From Streptomyces sp. TG1A-8 (lineage in GTDB: Bacteria; Actinomycetota; Actinomycetes; Streptomycetales; Streptomycetaceae): a stretch of DNA of 64,000 nucleotides. The stretch covers positions 2,232,001-2,296,000 of the forward strand of contig NZ_JASTLB010000001.1 of the NCBI RefSeq assembly GCF_030499535.1, read 5' to 3'. This document shows, piece by piece, positions 1 to 9,400 of the stretch. The notes under the pieces are model-generated. The model was not told the origin of the DNA. It was given only the letters and a program-made list of their open reading frames with translations, and searched no databases. Each line of letters begins with the position of its first letter. Positions within the stretch are counted from its first letter, which is position 1. The translations under genes and the position numbers were made by a program.

Positions 1-230
1 TCGGCGGCGCGCTCGCGGTCGCCGGCCGGCTGCCGGGGCGTACGGGAGAGGCCCTGGCGGCGGCCGCGCGGGAGGCCTTCACCAGCGGGATGCGCGGAGC
101 GGCGGTCGCGGGGGCGGTGGTGCTGGTCCTGGCGGCGGTCGCGGCGGCCGTGACGCTGCGCGGGATCCGCGGGTGCCGGCCGGCGGGCGCCGGGTCGCCG
201 GCGAAGGACACGGGGACGGCCGTGGCCTGA
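1..230 (+). CDS. MFS drug transporter, C-terminal fragment (5' end outside window)
   Basis: Only the last 75 codons are present, entering at base 3 and ending at TGA 228-230. The visible part has a charged stretch with AAREAFTSGM, typical of the loop before the last helix of DHA2-type (14-helix) MFS exporters, then one hydrophobic segment (AAVAGAVVLVLAAVAAAVTL) and a short polar cytoplasmic tail. The family assignment rests on this tail alone, so substrate and exact subfamily cannot be given. It converges on serA, and two hairpins lie between the two genes. Confidence 0.6.
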   Translation, partial: GGALAVAGRLPGRTGEALAAAAREAFTSGMRGAAVAGAVVLVLAAVAAAVTLRGIRGCRPAGAGSPAKDTGTAVA

Positions 231-250
231 GCGCCCGGGCCGGCACGGGG

Positions 251-277
251 GGACGCCGGACGGGCCGGCCGGCGTCC
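251..277 (+). terminator. Hairpin after MFS gene
   Basis: Nine-base arms GGACGCCGG (251-259) and CCGGCGTCC (269-277) pair perfectly around a 9-base loop, 21 bases after the stop codon. There is no U-tract, as is usual for Streptomyces terminators. Confidence 0.5.
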
Positions 278-330
278 TGGCGCACGGCCCGTCCAGGGCG
301 AACGGGGTTCCGGGGGCGCCGTCCCCGCGC

Positions 331-354
331 GTGACGGCCTCACGCGGCCGTCAC
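331..354 (-). terminator. Hairpin after serA
   Basis: GTGACGGCC (331-339) and GGCCGTCAC (346-354) form a perfect 9-bp stem with a 6-base loop, 16 bases past the serA stop on the minus strand. It probably serves serA and may act in both directions. Confidence 0.5.
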
Positions 355-370
355 CCGGGACGAACGTGCC

Positions 371-1960
371 TCAGACCAGGTTCACCGAGCGGGCGGAGGT
401 CGCGCCGATCTCCGCGGCGACCTCGGCCAGCACGGTGGGGCCCACCGTGTCGTCCACGGTCAGGACGGCCAGCGCCTCCCCGCCCACGGCCGCGCGGGCG
501 ACCTGCATGCCGGCGATGTTGATGCCGCCCTCGCCGAGGATGCGGCCGACGGTGCCGACGACACCGGGACGGTCCTCGTAGCGCAGGACGGCCATGTGGT
601 CGGCGAGCGCCAGGTCCACGTCGTAGTCGCCGACCGCGACGATCTTCTGGATGTGCTTGGGGCCGGCCAGCGTGCCGGAGACCGACACCTCCTCGCCGTC
701 CGCCAGCGTGCCGCGCACGGTCACCACGTTGCGGTGCTCGGCCGACTCGGAGCTGGTGGTCAGGCGCACCTCGACCCCGCGCTCCTGCGCGAACAGCGGC
801 GCGTTGACGTAGGACACGGTCTCGTCGACGACGTCCTCGAAGACGCCCTTGAGCGCGGACAGCTCCAGCACCTTCACGTCGTGCTGGGTGATCTCGCCGT
901 AGACCTCGACGTCCAGCCGGACGGCGACCTCGCCCGCGAGGGCGGTGAAGATGCGGCCGAGGCGCTCGGCGAGCGGCAGGCCCGGCTTGACGTCCTCGGC
1001 GATGACCCCGCCCTGGACGTTGACGGCGTCCGGCACCAGCTCGCCGGCCAGGGCGAGGCGGACGGACCTGGCGACGGCGATGCCCGCCTTCTCCTGGGCC
1101 TCGTCGGTGGAGGCGCCGAGGTGCGGGGTGCACACGACCTGGTCCAGCTCGAACAGCGGGGAGTCGGTGCAGGGCTCCTTGGCGTACACGTCGAGGCCGG
1201 CGCCGGCGACCCGGCCCTCCTTCAGCGCCGCGTACAGCGCCTCCTCGTCGACGATGCCGCCGCGGGCCGCGTTGACGATGCGCACGCCCGGCTTGACCTT
1301 GCGCAGCGCCTCGTCGCCGATCAGACCGAGTGTCTCGGGGGTCTTGGGCAGGTGGACGGTGATGAAGTCGGAGACCTCGAGCAGTTCGTCCAGGGAGAGC
1401 ACCTTGACGCCCATCTGGGCGGCCCGCGCGGGCTGCACGTAGGGGTCGTAGGCGACCACCTTCATGCCGAAGGCGGACATGCGCTGGGCGACGAGCGCGC
1501 CGATGCGGCCCAGGCCCACGACGCCGAGGGTCTTCTCGGCCAGCTCGACACCCGTGTACTTGCTGCGCTTCCACTCGCCGTTCTTCAGCGCGGCGTTGGC
1601 CTGCGGGATGTTCCGGGCCGTGGAGAGGATCAGGCCGCAGGCCAGCTCGGCGGCGGTCACGATGTTGGAGGTCGGGGCGTTGACGACCATCACGCCGGCC
1701 TTGGTGGCGGCGGCGACGTCGACGTTGTCCAGGCCGACGCCGGCCCGTGCGACGACCTTGAGCTTCCTCGCCGCGGCGATGGCCTCGGCGTCGACCTTGG
1801 TGGCGGACCGGATCAGGATCGCGTCGACGTCGGCGATGGCGGGGAGCAGTTCGGCTCGGTCGGCACCGTTGGTGTGCCGGATCTCGAAGTCCGGGCCGAG
1901 CGCGTCGACGGTGGCGGGCGACAGCTCTTCAGCGATGAGTACGACGGGTTTCGAGCTCAC
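371..1960 (-). CDS. serA: D-3-phosphoglycerate dehydrogenase
   Basis: First enzyme of serine synthesis: oxidises 3-phosphoglycerate to 3-phosphohydroxypyruvate with NAD, in the cytoplasm. The 529-aa protein has the long SerA layout: substrate/NAD domains with the Rossmann motif GLGRIG (about residues 149-154), the arginine loop NAARGGIVDEEAL, the catalytic histidine in CTPHLGAST, an intervening domain, and a C-terminal ACT domain (LRYEDRPGVVGTVGRIL) that usually binds serine for feedback control. The GTG at 1960 was chosen over an in-frame GTG at 1972 because GAGGA lies 5 bases before it and the protein then begins SSKPVVLIAEELSP like other Streptomyces SerA. Monocistronic; ilvC lies upstream on the same strand but 271 bases away. 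Confidence 0.97.
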   Translation of the reverse strand: MSSKPVVLIAEELSPATVDALGPDFEIRHTNGADRAELLPAIADVDAILIRSATKVDAEAIAAARKLKVVARAGVGLDNVDVAAATKAGVMVVNAPTSNIVTAAELACGLILSTARNIPQANAALKNGEWKRSKYTGVELAEKTLGVVGLGRIGALVAQRMSAFGMKVVAYDPYVQPARAAQMGVKVLSLDELLEVSDFITVHLPKTPETLGLIGDEALRKVKPGVRIVNAARGGIVDEEALYAALKEGRVAGAGLDVYAKEPCTDSPLFELDQVVCTPHLGASTDEAQEKAGIAVARSVRLALAGELVPDAVNVQGGVIAEDVKPGLPLAERLGRIFTALAGEVAVRLDVEVYGEITQHDVKVLELSALKGVFEDVVDETVSYVNAPLFAQERGVEVRLTTSSESAEHRNVVTVRGTLADGEEVSVSGTLAGPKHIQKIVAVGDYDVDLALADHMAVLRYEDRPGVVGTVGRILGEGGINIAGMQVARAAVGGEALAVLTVDDTVGPTVLAEVAAEIGATSARSVNLV

Positions 1961-2119
1961 GTGAGTCCTCACAAGTCCAATGCGGACGGCCGTCCCGACG
2001 GCCGCTGGCGGAGGGGTGCTAGCCGCGTGGAAGACGCACGACGCTGTGGGCCTGACGCGTATGTTGCGCAGCAGTCTAGTGGCGTCGTGGTCGTCGTATT
2101 ACGCCGCTGCGGAAGGATC

Positions 2120-2141
2120 ACCCGTCCGTGGCCGGACGGGT
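2120..2141 (-). terminator. Hairpin after ilvC
   Basis: ACCCGTCCG (2120-2128) and CGGACGGGT (2133-2141) make a perfect 9-bp stem with a 4-base loop in the 271-base gap between ilvC and serA. No U-tract follows. The rest of this gap (1961-2231) should hold the serA promoter, but I cannot pick -10/-35 boxes with confidence. Confidence 0.5.
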
Positions 2142-2231
2142 TGGACAACGGTGCCCAGACGGATCGGAGAGGGGGCGGGAGGGTGGGGAAAGGGGGCCGG
2201 AGCAGTGTGCCCCAGCCCCCTGACACGGGGC

Positions 2232-3347
<1,116 letters not shown>

Positions 3348-3872
3348 CTATGCGGTTCGGTCCAGGGCGCGCAGCGACCGGTCCGTGATCGACCGGGAAC
3401 CGCGTCCGATCGCGATCGTGCCGGACTGCACCAGTTCCTTGATGCCGAACGGCTCCAGCATCTTGAGCATGGCGGACAGCTTGTCGGTGGATCCGGTGGC
3501 CTCGATCGTGACGGCCTCCGGGGAGACGTCGACGGTCTTGGCGCGGAAGAGCTGGACGATCTCCACGATCTGGGAGCGCGTCTCGTTGTCGGCGCGGATC
3601 TTCACCAGGACGAGTTCGCGCTGCACGGCCTGGCCGGGCTCCAGCTCGACGATCTTGAGCACGTTGACGAGCTTGTTGAGCTGCTTGGTCACCTGCTCCA
3701 GCGGCAGGTCCTCGACGTTCACCACGATGGTGATGCGGGAGATGTCGGGGTGCTCGGTGACGCCGACCGCGAGCGAGTCGATGTTGAACCCGCGGCGGGA
3801 GAACAGGGCGGCGATCCGGGCGAGGATGCCCGGTGTGTTCTCCACCAGGACGGAGAGCGTGTGCTTGGACAT
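3348..3872 (-). CDS. ilvN: Acetolactate synthase, small regulatory subunit
   Basis: Regulatory partner of IlvB; binds valine through its N-terminal ACT domain and adjusts the activity of the large subunit. The 174-aa sequence starts SKHTLSVLVENTPGILARIA, the classic ACT beginning, with the glycine-containing effector loop RRGFNIDSL around residues 27-35, followed by the ALS_ss C-terminal domain. GAGGAAG lies 10 bases before the ATG. It begins 19 bases after the ilvB stop, so the two subunits are co-transcribed. Confidence 0.97.
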   Translation of the reverse strand: MSKHTLSVLVENTPGILARIAALFSRRGFNIDSLAVGVTEHPDISRITIVVNVEDLPLEQVTKQLNKLVNVLKIVELEPGQAVQRELVLVKIRADNETRSQIVEIVQLFRAKTVDVSPEAVTIEATGSTDKLSAMLKMLEPFGIKELVQSGTIAIGRGSRSITDRSLRALDRTA

Positions 3873-3891
3873 GTCTTCGGGTCTTCCTCGC

Positions 3892-5739
3892 TCAGTCGTC
3901 TTCGTTGTCGCCGAAGTCGGGGCGGACGTCCCGCGCGGCCATGATCTCGTCGTTGGAGGTGCCGGCGGCGACCATCGGCCACACCATCGCGTCCTCGTGG
4001 ACGATGAAGTCGACGACGACCGGGCGGTCGTTGATGGAGTTCGCCTCCTCGATGACCCTGTCCAGGTCCTCGGGGCGCTCGCAGCGCAGGCCCACGCAGC
4101 CCATCGCCTCGGCCAGCTTCACGAAGTCCGGCACGCGCGTGCCCCTGGCGTCCGGATTGACGTCCTCGGGGCCGCTGTGCAGCACGGTGTTGGAGTAGCG
4201 CTGGTTGTAGAAGAGGGTCTGCCACTGGCGGACCATCCCGAGGGCACCGTTGTTGATGATGGCGACCTTGACCGGGATGTTGTTCAGGGCGCAGGTGGTC
4301 AGTTCCTGGTTGGTCATCTGGAAGCAGCCGTCGCCGTCGATCGCCCAGACCGTGCGGTCGGGCCGGCCGGCCTTCGCGCCCATCGCGGCCGGGACCGCGT
4401 AGCCCATGGTCCCGGCGCCGCCGGAGTTCAGCCAGGTGGCGGGCCTTTCGTACTGGATGAAGTGCGCGGACCACATCTGGTGCTGGCCGACGCCCGCGGC
4501 GAAGATCGTGCCCTCGGGGGCGAGCCGGCCGATGCGCTCGATGACCTGCTGCGGGGACAGCGAGCCGTCCTCGGGCAGGTCGTAGCCGAGGGGGTAGGTC
4601 TCGCGCCAGCGGTTCAGGTCGCTCCACCAGGCGGTGTAGTCGCCCCGGTGGCCCTCGCTGTGCTCCTTCTGCACGGCCTGGACCAGGTCGGCGATGACCT
4701 CGCGGGCGTCACCGACGATCGGCACGTCGGCGGCGCGGTTCTTGCCGATCTCGGCCGGGTCGATGTCGGCGTGCACGATCTTGGCGTGCGGGGCGAAGCT
4801 GTCCAGCCTGCCGGTGACGCGGTCGTCGAAGCGGGCGCCGAGGGCGACGATCAGGTCGGCCTTCTGCAGCGCGGTGACGGCGGTGACCGACCCGTGCATG
4901 CCCGGCATCCCCACGTGCAGCGGGTGGCTGTCGGGGAACGCGCCGAGCGCCATCAGGGTGGTGGTGACGGGCGCTCCGGTGAGTTCGGCGAGGACCTTCA
5001 GCTCGGCGGTGGCACCGGCCTTGAGGACACCGCCGCCGACGTAGAGGACGGGCCGCTTGGCGGCGGTGACGAGCTTGGCCGCCTCGCGGATCTGCTTGGC
5101 GTGCGGCTTGGTCACCGGGCGGTAGCCGGGCAGGTCCGTGACCGGCGGCCAGGAGAAGGTGGTCTTCGCCTGCAGGGCGTCCTTGGCGATGTCCACCAGG
5201 ACCGGGCCCGGACGCCCGGTGGAGGCGATGTGGAAGGCCTCCGCGATGGTCCGCGGGATGTCCTCGGCCTTGGTGACCAGGAAGTTGTGCTTGGTGATCG
5301 GCATGGTGATGCCGACGATGTCCGCCTCCTGGAAGGCGTCCGTGCCGATCGCCTTGGAGGCGACCTGGCCGGTGATCGCGACCATCGGCACCGAGTCCAT
5401 GTGGGCGTCCGCGATCGGCGTGACCAGGTTCGTCGCACCCGGGCCCGAGGTCGCCATGCAGACGCCGACCCGGCCGGTGGCCTGCGCGTACCCCTCGGCC
5501 GCGTGACCGGCGCCCTGCTCGTGGCGGACCAGGACGTGCCGGACCCGGGAGGAGTCCATCAGCGGGTCGTACGCCGGGAGGATCGCACCGCCGGGAATGC
5601 CGAACACCGTGTCCGCGCCGACCTCCTCGAGGGAGCGGATGAGGGACTGCGCGCCCGTGACGTGCTCGACGGGGGCGGACTGCTGTCCTCCGGAACGGGG
5701 CCGCGGCTGCGGATGGGCCCCGGTGGCCTGCTCGGTCAT
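3892..5739 (-). CDS. ilvB: Acetolactate synthase, large catalytic subunit
   Basis: TPP-, FAD- and Mg-dependent enzyme that condenses two pyruvates, or pyruvate with 2-oxobutyrate, as the first common step of branched-chain amino acid synthesis. The 615-aa protein shows the N-terminal TPP-activating glutamate in [13 protein letters not shown], the central FAD domain, and the C-terminal TPP motif [12 protein letters not shown]. The ATG at 5739 ([11 protein letters not shown]) was chosen because GAAGAG lies 7 bases before it; the ATG two codons earlier is too close to that site. The upstream 200 bases hold a leader peptide and attenuator, so expression should fall when charged branched-chain tRNAs are plentiful. 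Confidence 0.97.
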   Translation of the reverse strand: MTEQATGAHPQPRPRSGGQQSAPVEHVTGAQSLIRSLEEVGADTVFGIPGGAILPAYDPLMDSSRVRHVLVRHEQGAGHAAEGYAQATGRVGVCMATSGPGATNLVTPIADAHMDSVPMVAITGQVASKAIGTDAFQEADIVGITMPITKHNFLVTKAEDIPRTIAEAFHIASTGRPGPVLVDIAKDALQAKTTFSWPPVTDLPGYRPVTKPHAKQIREAAKLVTAAKRPVLYVGGGVLKAGATAELKVLAELTGAPVTTTLMALGAFPDSHPLHVGMPGMHGSVTAVTALQKADLIVALGARFDDRVTGRLDSFAPHAKIVHADIDPAEIGKNRAADVPIVGDAREVIADLVQAVQKEHSEGHRGDYTAWWSDLNRWRETYPLGYDLPEDGSLSPQQVIERIGRLAPEGTIFAAGVGQHQMWSAHFIQYERPATWLNSGGAGTMGYAVPAAMGAKAGRPDRTVWAIDGDGCFQMTNQELTTCALNNIPVKVAIINNGALGMVRQWQTLFYNQRYSNTVLHSGPEDVNPDARGTRVPDFVKLAEAMGCVGLRCERPEDLDRVIEEANSINDRPVVVDFIVHEDAMVWPMVAAGTSNDEIMAARDVRPDFGDNEDD

Positions 5740-5818
5740 CGTCATTCTCTTCTCGATGCTGAGGGTTTTTGCGAGGTTCGTGCGCTGTGCGGCTGCTGTA
5801 CGGCAGGTGCCCGTGCAA

Positions 5819-5853
5819 CAAAAAACCCCTCGTGCCATAGGGCAAGCGAGGGG
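5819..5853 (-). terminator. ilvB attenuator (intrinsic terminator)
   Basis: On the minus strand CCCCTCG (5853-5847) and CGAGGGG (5832-5826), extended by TGCC/GGCA inside the loop, are followed directly by a run of six T residues. Such a U-tract is rare in this G+C-rich window, which makes this the clearest intrinsic terminator here. It lies between the leader peptide stop (5908) and ilvB (5739), the position expected for transcription attenuation. Confidence 0.9.
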
Positions 5854-5907
5854 AGCGCGCCGGCGAGGTCGCTGGGGGTTCCGGATCGTCCTCCGGTGGA
5901 TCCCAGC

Positions 5908-5949
5908 TCAGCCGACGCGCTGTCCAAGTACGAGAATTCGGGTGCGCAT
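5908..5949 (-). CDS. ilvB leader peptide (attenuation)
   Basis: ATG at 5949 opens a 13-codon frame reading M-R-T-R-I-L-V-L-G-Q-R-V-G, then TGA at 5910-5908. Four of the thirteen residues (Ile, Leu, Val, Leu in a row) and a later Val are the branched-chain amino acids whose synthesis the operon serves. GGGAGAGGG sits about 8 bases before the ATG. Classical ribosome-mediated attenuation with leader peptides of this kind has been predicted for actinobacterial ilvB operons; the U-tract hairpin downstream completes the arrangement. Stalling at Ile/Leu/Val codons should favour read-through. The antiterminator pairing was not resolved. Confidence 0.88.
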   Translation of the reverse strand: MRTRILVLGQRVG

Positions 5950-5981
5950 GGAACTGACCCTCTCCCGGCACACACCACCTG

Positions 5982-8900
5982 TCAAGTGGGTGGGACGGGA
6001 GTCTCAGCATGTGAACGAAGGGCTGTACCGCCACCGAAGACGGCGGACACGCCTGCGGTGTACACCCCGGATCCGCCCCCACCGGCGAAGACCGGCTCGG
6101 CCGGTGCGTGCGGCACCGGATAATGGCCGGATCCGAGCGCCCGGCGCAGCCGGTACTCCTCCAGCGGCCCGGAGAACGCCATGCCCTGGGCGTGCGTGCA
6201 GCCCATCGCGCGCAGCGCCATCACCTGTTCCGGCAGGTCCACGCCCTCGGCCACGGACTGGAGCCCCAGGTCGCCGGCGATGCGCAGCAGCCCGCTCGTG
6301 ATCTTGTGCAGCGGAGCGGACTCCACGACCCCCTCGACCAGGGTGCGGTCGAGCTTGAGGATGTCCACGGGCAGCTTCCTCAGGGCCGTGATGGTCGCGT
6401 AGCCGCTGCCGAAGCCGTCCAGCGCGATCCGCACCCCGAGCCGGCTGAGCGCGGCCAGCCGCCGCTCCAGTTCCTCCAGACAAACCCGGGGGTCGAGGTC
6501 GCACAGTTCGACCACCAGCGCGCCGGGCGGCAGGCCGTGCCGGTTCAGCAGCGCCTCCACCGAGCCGAGCGGCACCGAGCGGTCCAGCAGCCGCCGGGCG
6601 CTCGTCCGGACGGTCACCGGGACGACGAGTCCGGCGGCGGCCCGCTCCGAGGCCCGCTCGACGGCCTCCTGGAGGATCCAGCGGTCCAGTTCGGCGGTCT
6701 TGTCGGCGTCCTCGGCCACCCGCAGGAACTCGGCCGGGGTGAACAGCACCCCCTGGGAGGAGCGCCAGCGCGCCTGGGCGGAGACCGCCGTGACGCGGCC
6801 GTTGCGCAGGCAGACCACCGGCTGGTGCAGCAGCGTGAACTCGCCGTCGTGCAGCGCGGCCCGCAGCCGGGTGGCCAGCTCGGCCTTGCGCACGACGTCC
6901 TGCTGCATCTGCGGCCGGTACAGCACCACGCGGCCCTTGCCGGCCGACTTGGCGCGGTACATGGCGAGGTCGGCGTTGCGCAGCAGCTCGCCCGCGCCGA
7001 GGCCCGGTTCGGCGAAGGCCACGCCGATGGAGGCGTTGACCCGGACATCGTTGCCGTCGATGGCGTACGGCTGCGAGAGGGTCGTCCTGAGACGGTCGGC
7101 GAGCTCCACGATGTCGCGCTCCCGGGCGGCCCGGTCGTGGGTGCCGTCCCCGACGATCAGGGCCGCGAACTCGTCGCCGCCCAGCCGGGAGGCGGTGTCG
7201 CCCTGGCGGACCGCGTCCTGGAGCCTGCGGGCGGCCTGGACCAGCAGTTCGTCCCCGGCCTGGTGCCCGATCGTGTCGTTGACCGCCTTGAAGCCGTCCA
7301 GGTCGATGAAGAGCACGGCCGTGCCGCGCAGGGCGGCGCCGCGGTCGGTGGCGCGGCGGCCGGACAGCGCCTGCTGGACGCGCCGGGTGAACAGCGCGCG
7401 GTTGGGCAGGTCGGTGAGCGGGTCGTGCTCGGCGTTGTGCTGCAGCTGGGCCTGCAGCCGCACCCGCTCGGTGACGTCCCGGCTGTTGAAGATGAGGCCG
7501 CCGTGGTGGCGGTTGACGGTGGACTCGACGTTGAGCCAGCCGCCACCGCCGGACCGGAAGCGGCACTCGATGCGGGTGGTGGGTTCGTCCTGGGGCCGGG
7601 CGGCGAGGAAGCGGCGCACCTCGTGCACCACGCAGCCCAGGTCCTCCGGGTGGATGAGCGCGGCCAGTTCGGTGCCCACCAGCTCCTCGGCGGGCCGTCC
7701 GTAGACCCCGGCGGCGGCCGGGGAGACGTACCGGAGGATGCCGTTGGGCGCGGCGATCATGATGACGTCGCTGGAGCCCTGCACCAGGGAGCGGAAGTGG
7801 CTCTCCTTCTGCGCCAGCTCCTGGGTGAGGGTGATGTTGTCGAGCAGCATGATGCCTTGGCGGATGACCAGCGCCAGCACGACGGCGCCCGCGGTGACCA
7901 GCACCACGTGGTCGGGCCGGCGACCGTTGAGGACGTTGTACAGGATGCCCAGGGTGCAGACGGCGGCGGCGAGGTACGGGGTGAGCGCGGCGAGGGAGCC
8001 GGTGAGCGGCCGTCCCGCCGGGTACCGGCCGTGCTCGCCCGCCGGTCCGGGCACCGGCGGGGGCACGGACACGGGCGCGGGCGGCGCGCTGCGCTGTCCC
8101 GGCACGTGCTCGTGGACCACGCGTGTGTGCCCGTCGGGGGCGCGCCGTCCGCCGTCCCGTGCTCCGGGGTGCCGGGAGGCGGCCCAGGGGGCGTAGGCGA
8201 GCAGCAGCGAGCCGCCGAACCAGCCCGCGTCCAGCAGCTGTCCGGAGTGGTAACTGCCGTGCAGCAGCGGTGAGGTGAACAGCGCGTCGCACAACACGGT
8301 CAGGGCGAGTGCGCCGATCGCGGTGTTCACCGCCGTGCGGTTGCCCGGAGCCCGTCGGAAGTGCAGGGCGAGGACCATGCTGACGAGCACGATGTCGAGC
8401 AGCGGATAGGCCAGGGAGAGCGCGGTGTGCGCCACGCTCGGCCCGTCGAAGCGGGCCGCCTGGGCGAGCGCCAGGCTCCAGGAGAGAGTGAGCAGCGAGC
8501 CGCCGATCAGCCAGGCGTCCAGTCCCAGGCAGATCCAGCCGGCTCTGGTCACCGGTCGTTTGGCGAGGACGAGCAGGCCCACGATGGCGGGCGGCGCGAA
8601 GCAGAGGAAGAACAGGTCGGCGTAGCCCGGGGTGGGCACGGGCCGCGCCAGGACCACCTCGTACCACCCCCACACGGCGTTGCCGAGGGCCGCCATCGCC
8701 GAGGAGAGGGCGAACAGCAGCCAGGCCGGCCGGAAGCGGATCCGCGGGCTGCGGCCGTAGAGGAAGCAGGAGACGGCGGCGGCGCCCGCCGCCGCGCTCA
8801 GTCCGAAGTCGCCCATGATCAGCGCGAGTGTGTCGGAGCCCCAGTTGAAGGCGGACCCGACGGCGTAGGCCGCGCAGACGAGGGCGAGGGCGAGTTGCTG

Positions 8901-9017
8901 GACCACGCGCCCGTCGCCGACGGCCGGCGGCCGGGGCGGCGCTCCCTGCGGCAGCGGCGCGCACGGCGCGCTGTCGCGTACGGCGGCCGTGGTCGTCACG
9001 GTGGTCGACGCGTTCAC
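5982..9017 (-). CDS. Membrane PAS-GGDEF-EAL protein, EAL domain degenerate
   Basis: Predicted c-di-GMP signalling protein, about 1011 aa. N-terminal region has roughly ten hydrophobic segments, then a PAS domain (about residues 400-530, with FRSLVQGSSDVIMIAA), a GGDEF domain with intact LGGDEF (613-617) and an EAL domain. Catalytic EAL motifs are altered: E-A-L position reads SAQARW, the N-x-S site is VRTS, E-I-T-E reads ELCD, and LDDFGTGY reads LDGFGSGY. I infer an active cyclase with a dead or ligand-binding EAL. Position beside ilvB matches S. coelicolor SCO5511 (possibly CdgE). GTG 9017 has GGGAGG 5 bases before it; the frame is open to 9308, so a longer N-terminus is possible. Its stop lies upstream of the ilvB leader. 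Confidence 0.85.
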   Translation of the reverse strand: MNASTTVTTTAAVRDSAPCAPLPQGAPPRPPAVGDGRVVQQLALALVCAAYAVGSAFNWGSDTLALIMGDFGLSAAAGAAAVSCFLYGRSPRIRFRPAWLLFALSSAMAALGNAVWGWYEVVLARPVPTPGYADLFFLCFAPPAIVGLLVLAKRPVTRAGWICLGLDAWLIGGSLLTLSWSLALAQAARFDGPSVAHTALSLAYPLLDIVLVSMVLALHFRRAPGNRTAVNTAIGALALTVLCDALFTSPLLHGSYHSGQLLDAGWFGGSLLLAYAPWAASRHPGARDGGRRAPDGHTRVVHEHVPGQRSAPPAPVSVPPPVPGPAGEHGRYPAGRPLTGSLAALTPYLAAAVCTLGILYNVLNGRRPDHVVLVTAGAVVLALVIRQGIMLLDNITLTQELAQKESHFRSLVQGSSDVIMIAAPNGILRYVSPAAAGVYGRPAEELVGTELAALIHPEDLGCVVHEVRRFLAARPQDEPTTRIECRFRSGGGGWLNVESTVNRHHGGLIFNSRDVTERVRLQAQLQHNAEHDPLTDLPNRALFTRRVQQALSGRRATDRGAALRGTAVLFIDLDGFKAVNDTIGHQAGDELLVQAARRLQDAVRQGDTASRLGGDEFAALIVGDGTHDRAARERDIVELADRLRTTLSQPYAIDGNDVRVNASIGVAFAEPGLGAGELLRNADLAMYRAKSAGKGRVVLYRPQMQQDVVRKAELATRLRAALHDGEFTLLHQPVVCLRNGRVTAVSAQARWRSSQGVLFTPAEFLRVAEDADKTAELDRWILQEAVERASERAAAGLVVPVTVRTSARRLLDRSVPLGSVEALLNRHGLPPGALVVELCDLDPRVCLEELERRLAALSRLGVRIALDGFGSGYATITALRKLPVDILKLDRTLVEGVVESAPLHKITSGLLRIAGDLGLQSVAEGVDLPEQVMALRAMGCTHAQGMAFSGPLEEYRLRRALGSGHYPVPHAPAEPVFAGGGGSGVYTAGVSAVFGGGTALRSHAETPVPPT

Positions 9018-9400
9018 CGGGGCCTCCCGGTCCGCGTCGCCCCCGGGTCGCGCGCGTCCCGGTGCGCCGGGCGCGCGTGCCTCCTGCGCACGCTGTGCCT
9101 GAGGTGGTTGCCGTGATGGCCGGCGTGATGGCCGCGTCCGTCCGTGGCCGTGCGCCACGGTCGCCGTCGGCGGCTCCGCCTCGTCGGATCGGTGGTCCAT
9201 AGGCCGTGCATCGCCCGTCGCCCCCCTCACAGATCTGAAATGTCCATCCCCGGCGCCGAAACGGTCAGCGGCGCGTCCCCTGTCGGGACGATACACCAGG
9301 ATCGTCACTCAGGGACATAGCTTCTCTACTCTCCGTGACGACCAGCGGAGATGCCGGCACGCCCTGCGTCCGAAAGGTTGCGGAGGGTGCCGGAAGCGGG
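9018..9400. other. Intergenic region upstream of GGDEF-EAL gene
   Basis: These 383 bases hold no convincing gene on either strand. On the minus strand they form the leader and promoter of the GGDEF-EAL gene: a TATCGT -10-like hexamer at 9288-9293 and a BldD-like palindrome at 9305-9317. The part 9018-9200 is very G+C-rich and could encode extra N-terminal residues if an upstream start is used. Confidence 0.4.
9305..9317. promoter_or_regulatory. BldD-box-like sequence
   Basis: TCACTCAGGGACA matches the published BldD consensus TNACNC(A/T)GNGTNA at every fixed position except one (A for T at position 11). BldD with c-di-GMP represses developmental and c-di-GMP genes in Streptomyces. The site sits 12-24 bases upstream of the TATCGT hexamer at 9288-9293 on the minus strand, where it would cover the -35 region. 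Confidence 0.4.

Noticed and set aside
371-1972. Start of serA at GTG 1972
   Set aside because: The GTG at 1960 has GAGGA 5 bases upstream; starting at 1972 would put the ribosome site inside the gene.
5980-5985. TTGACA (minus strand) as -35 box for the ilvB leader
   Set aside because: No -10 hexamer lies at 16-19 bases downstream; it overlaps the stop of the GGDEF-EAL gene. The match is likely chance.
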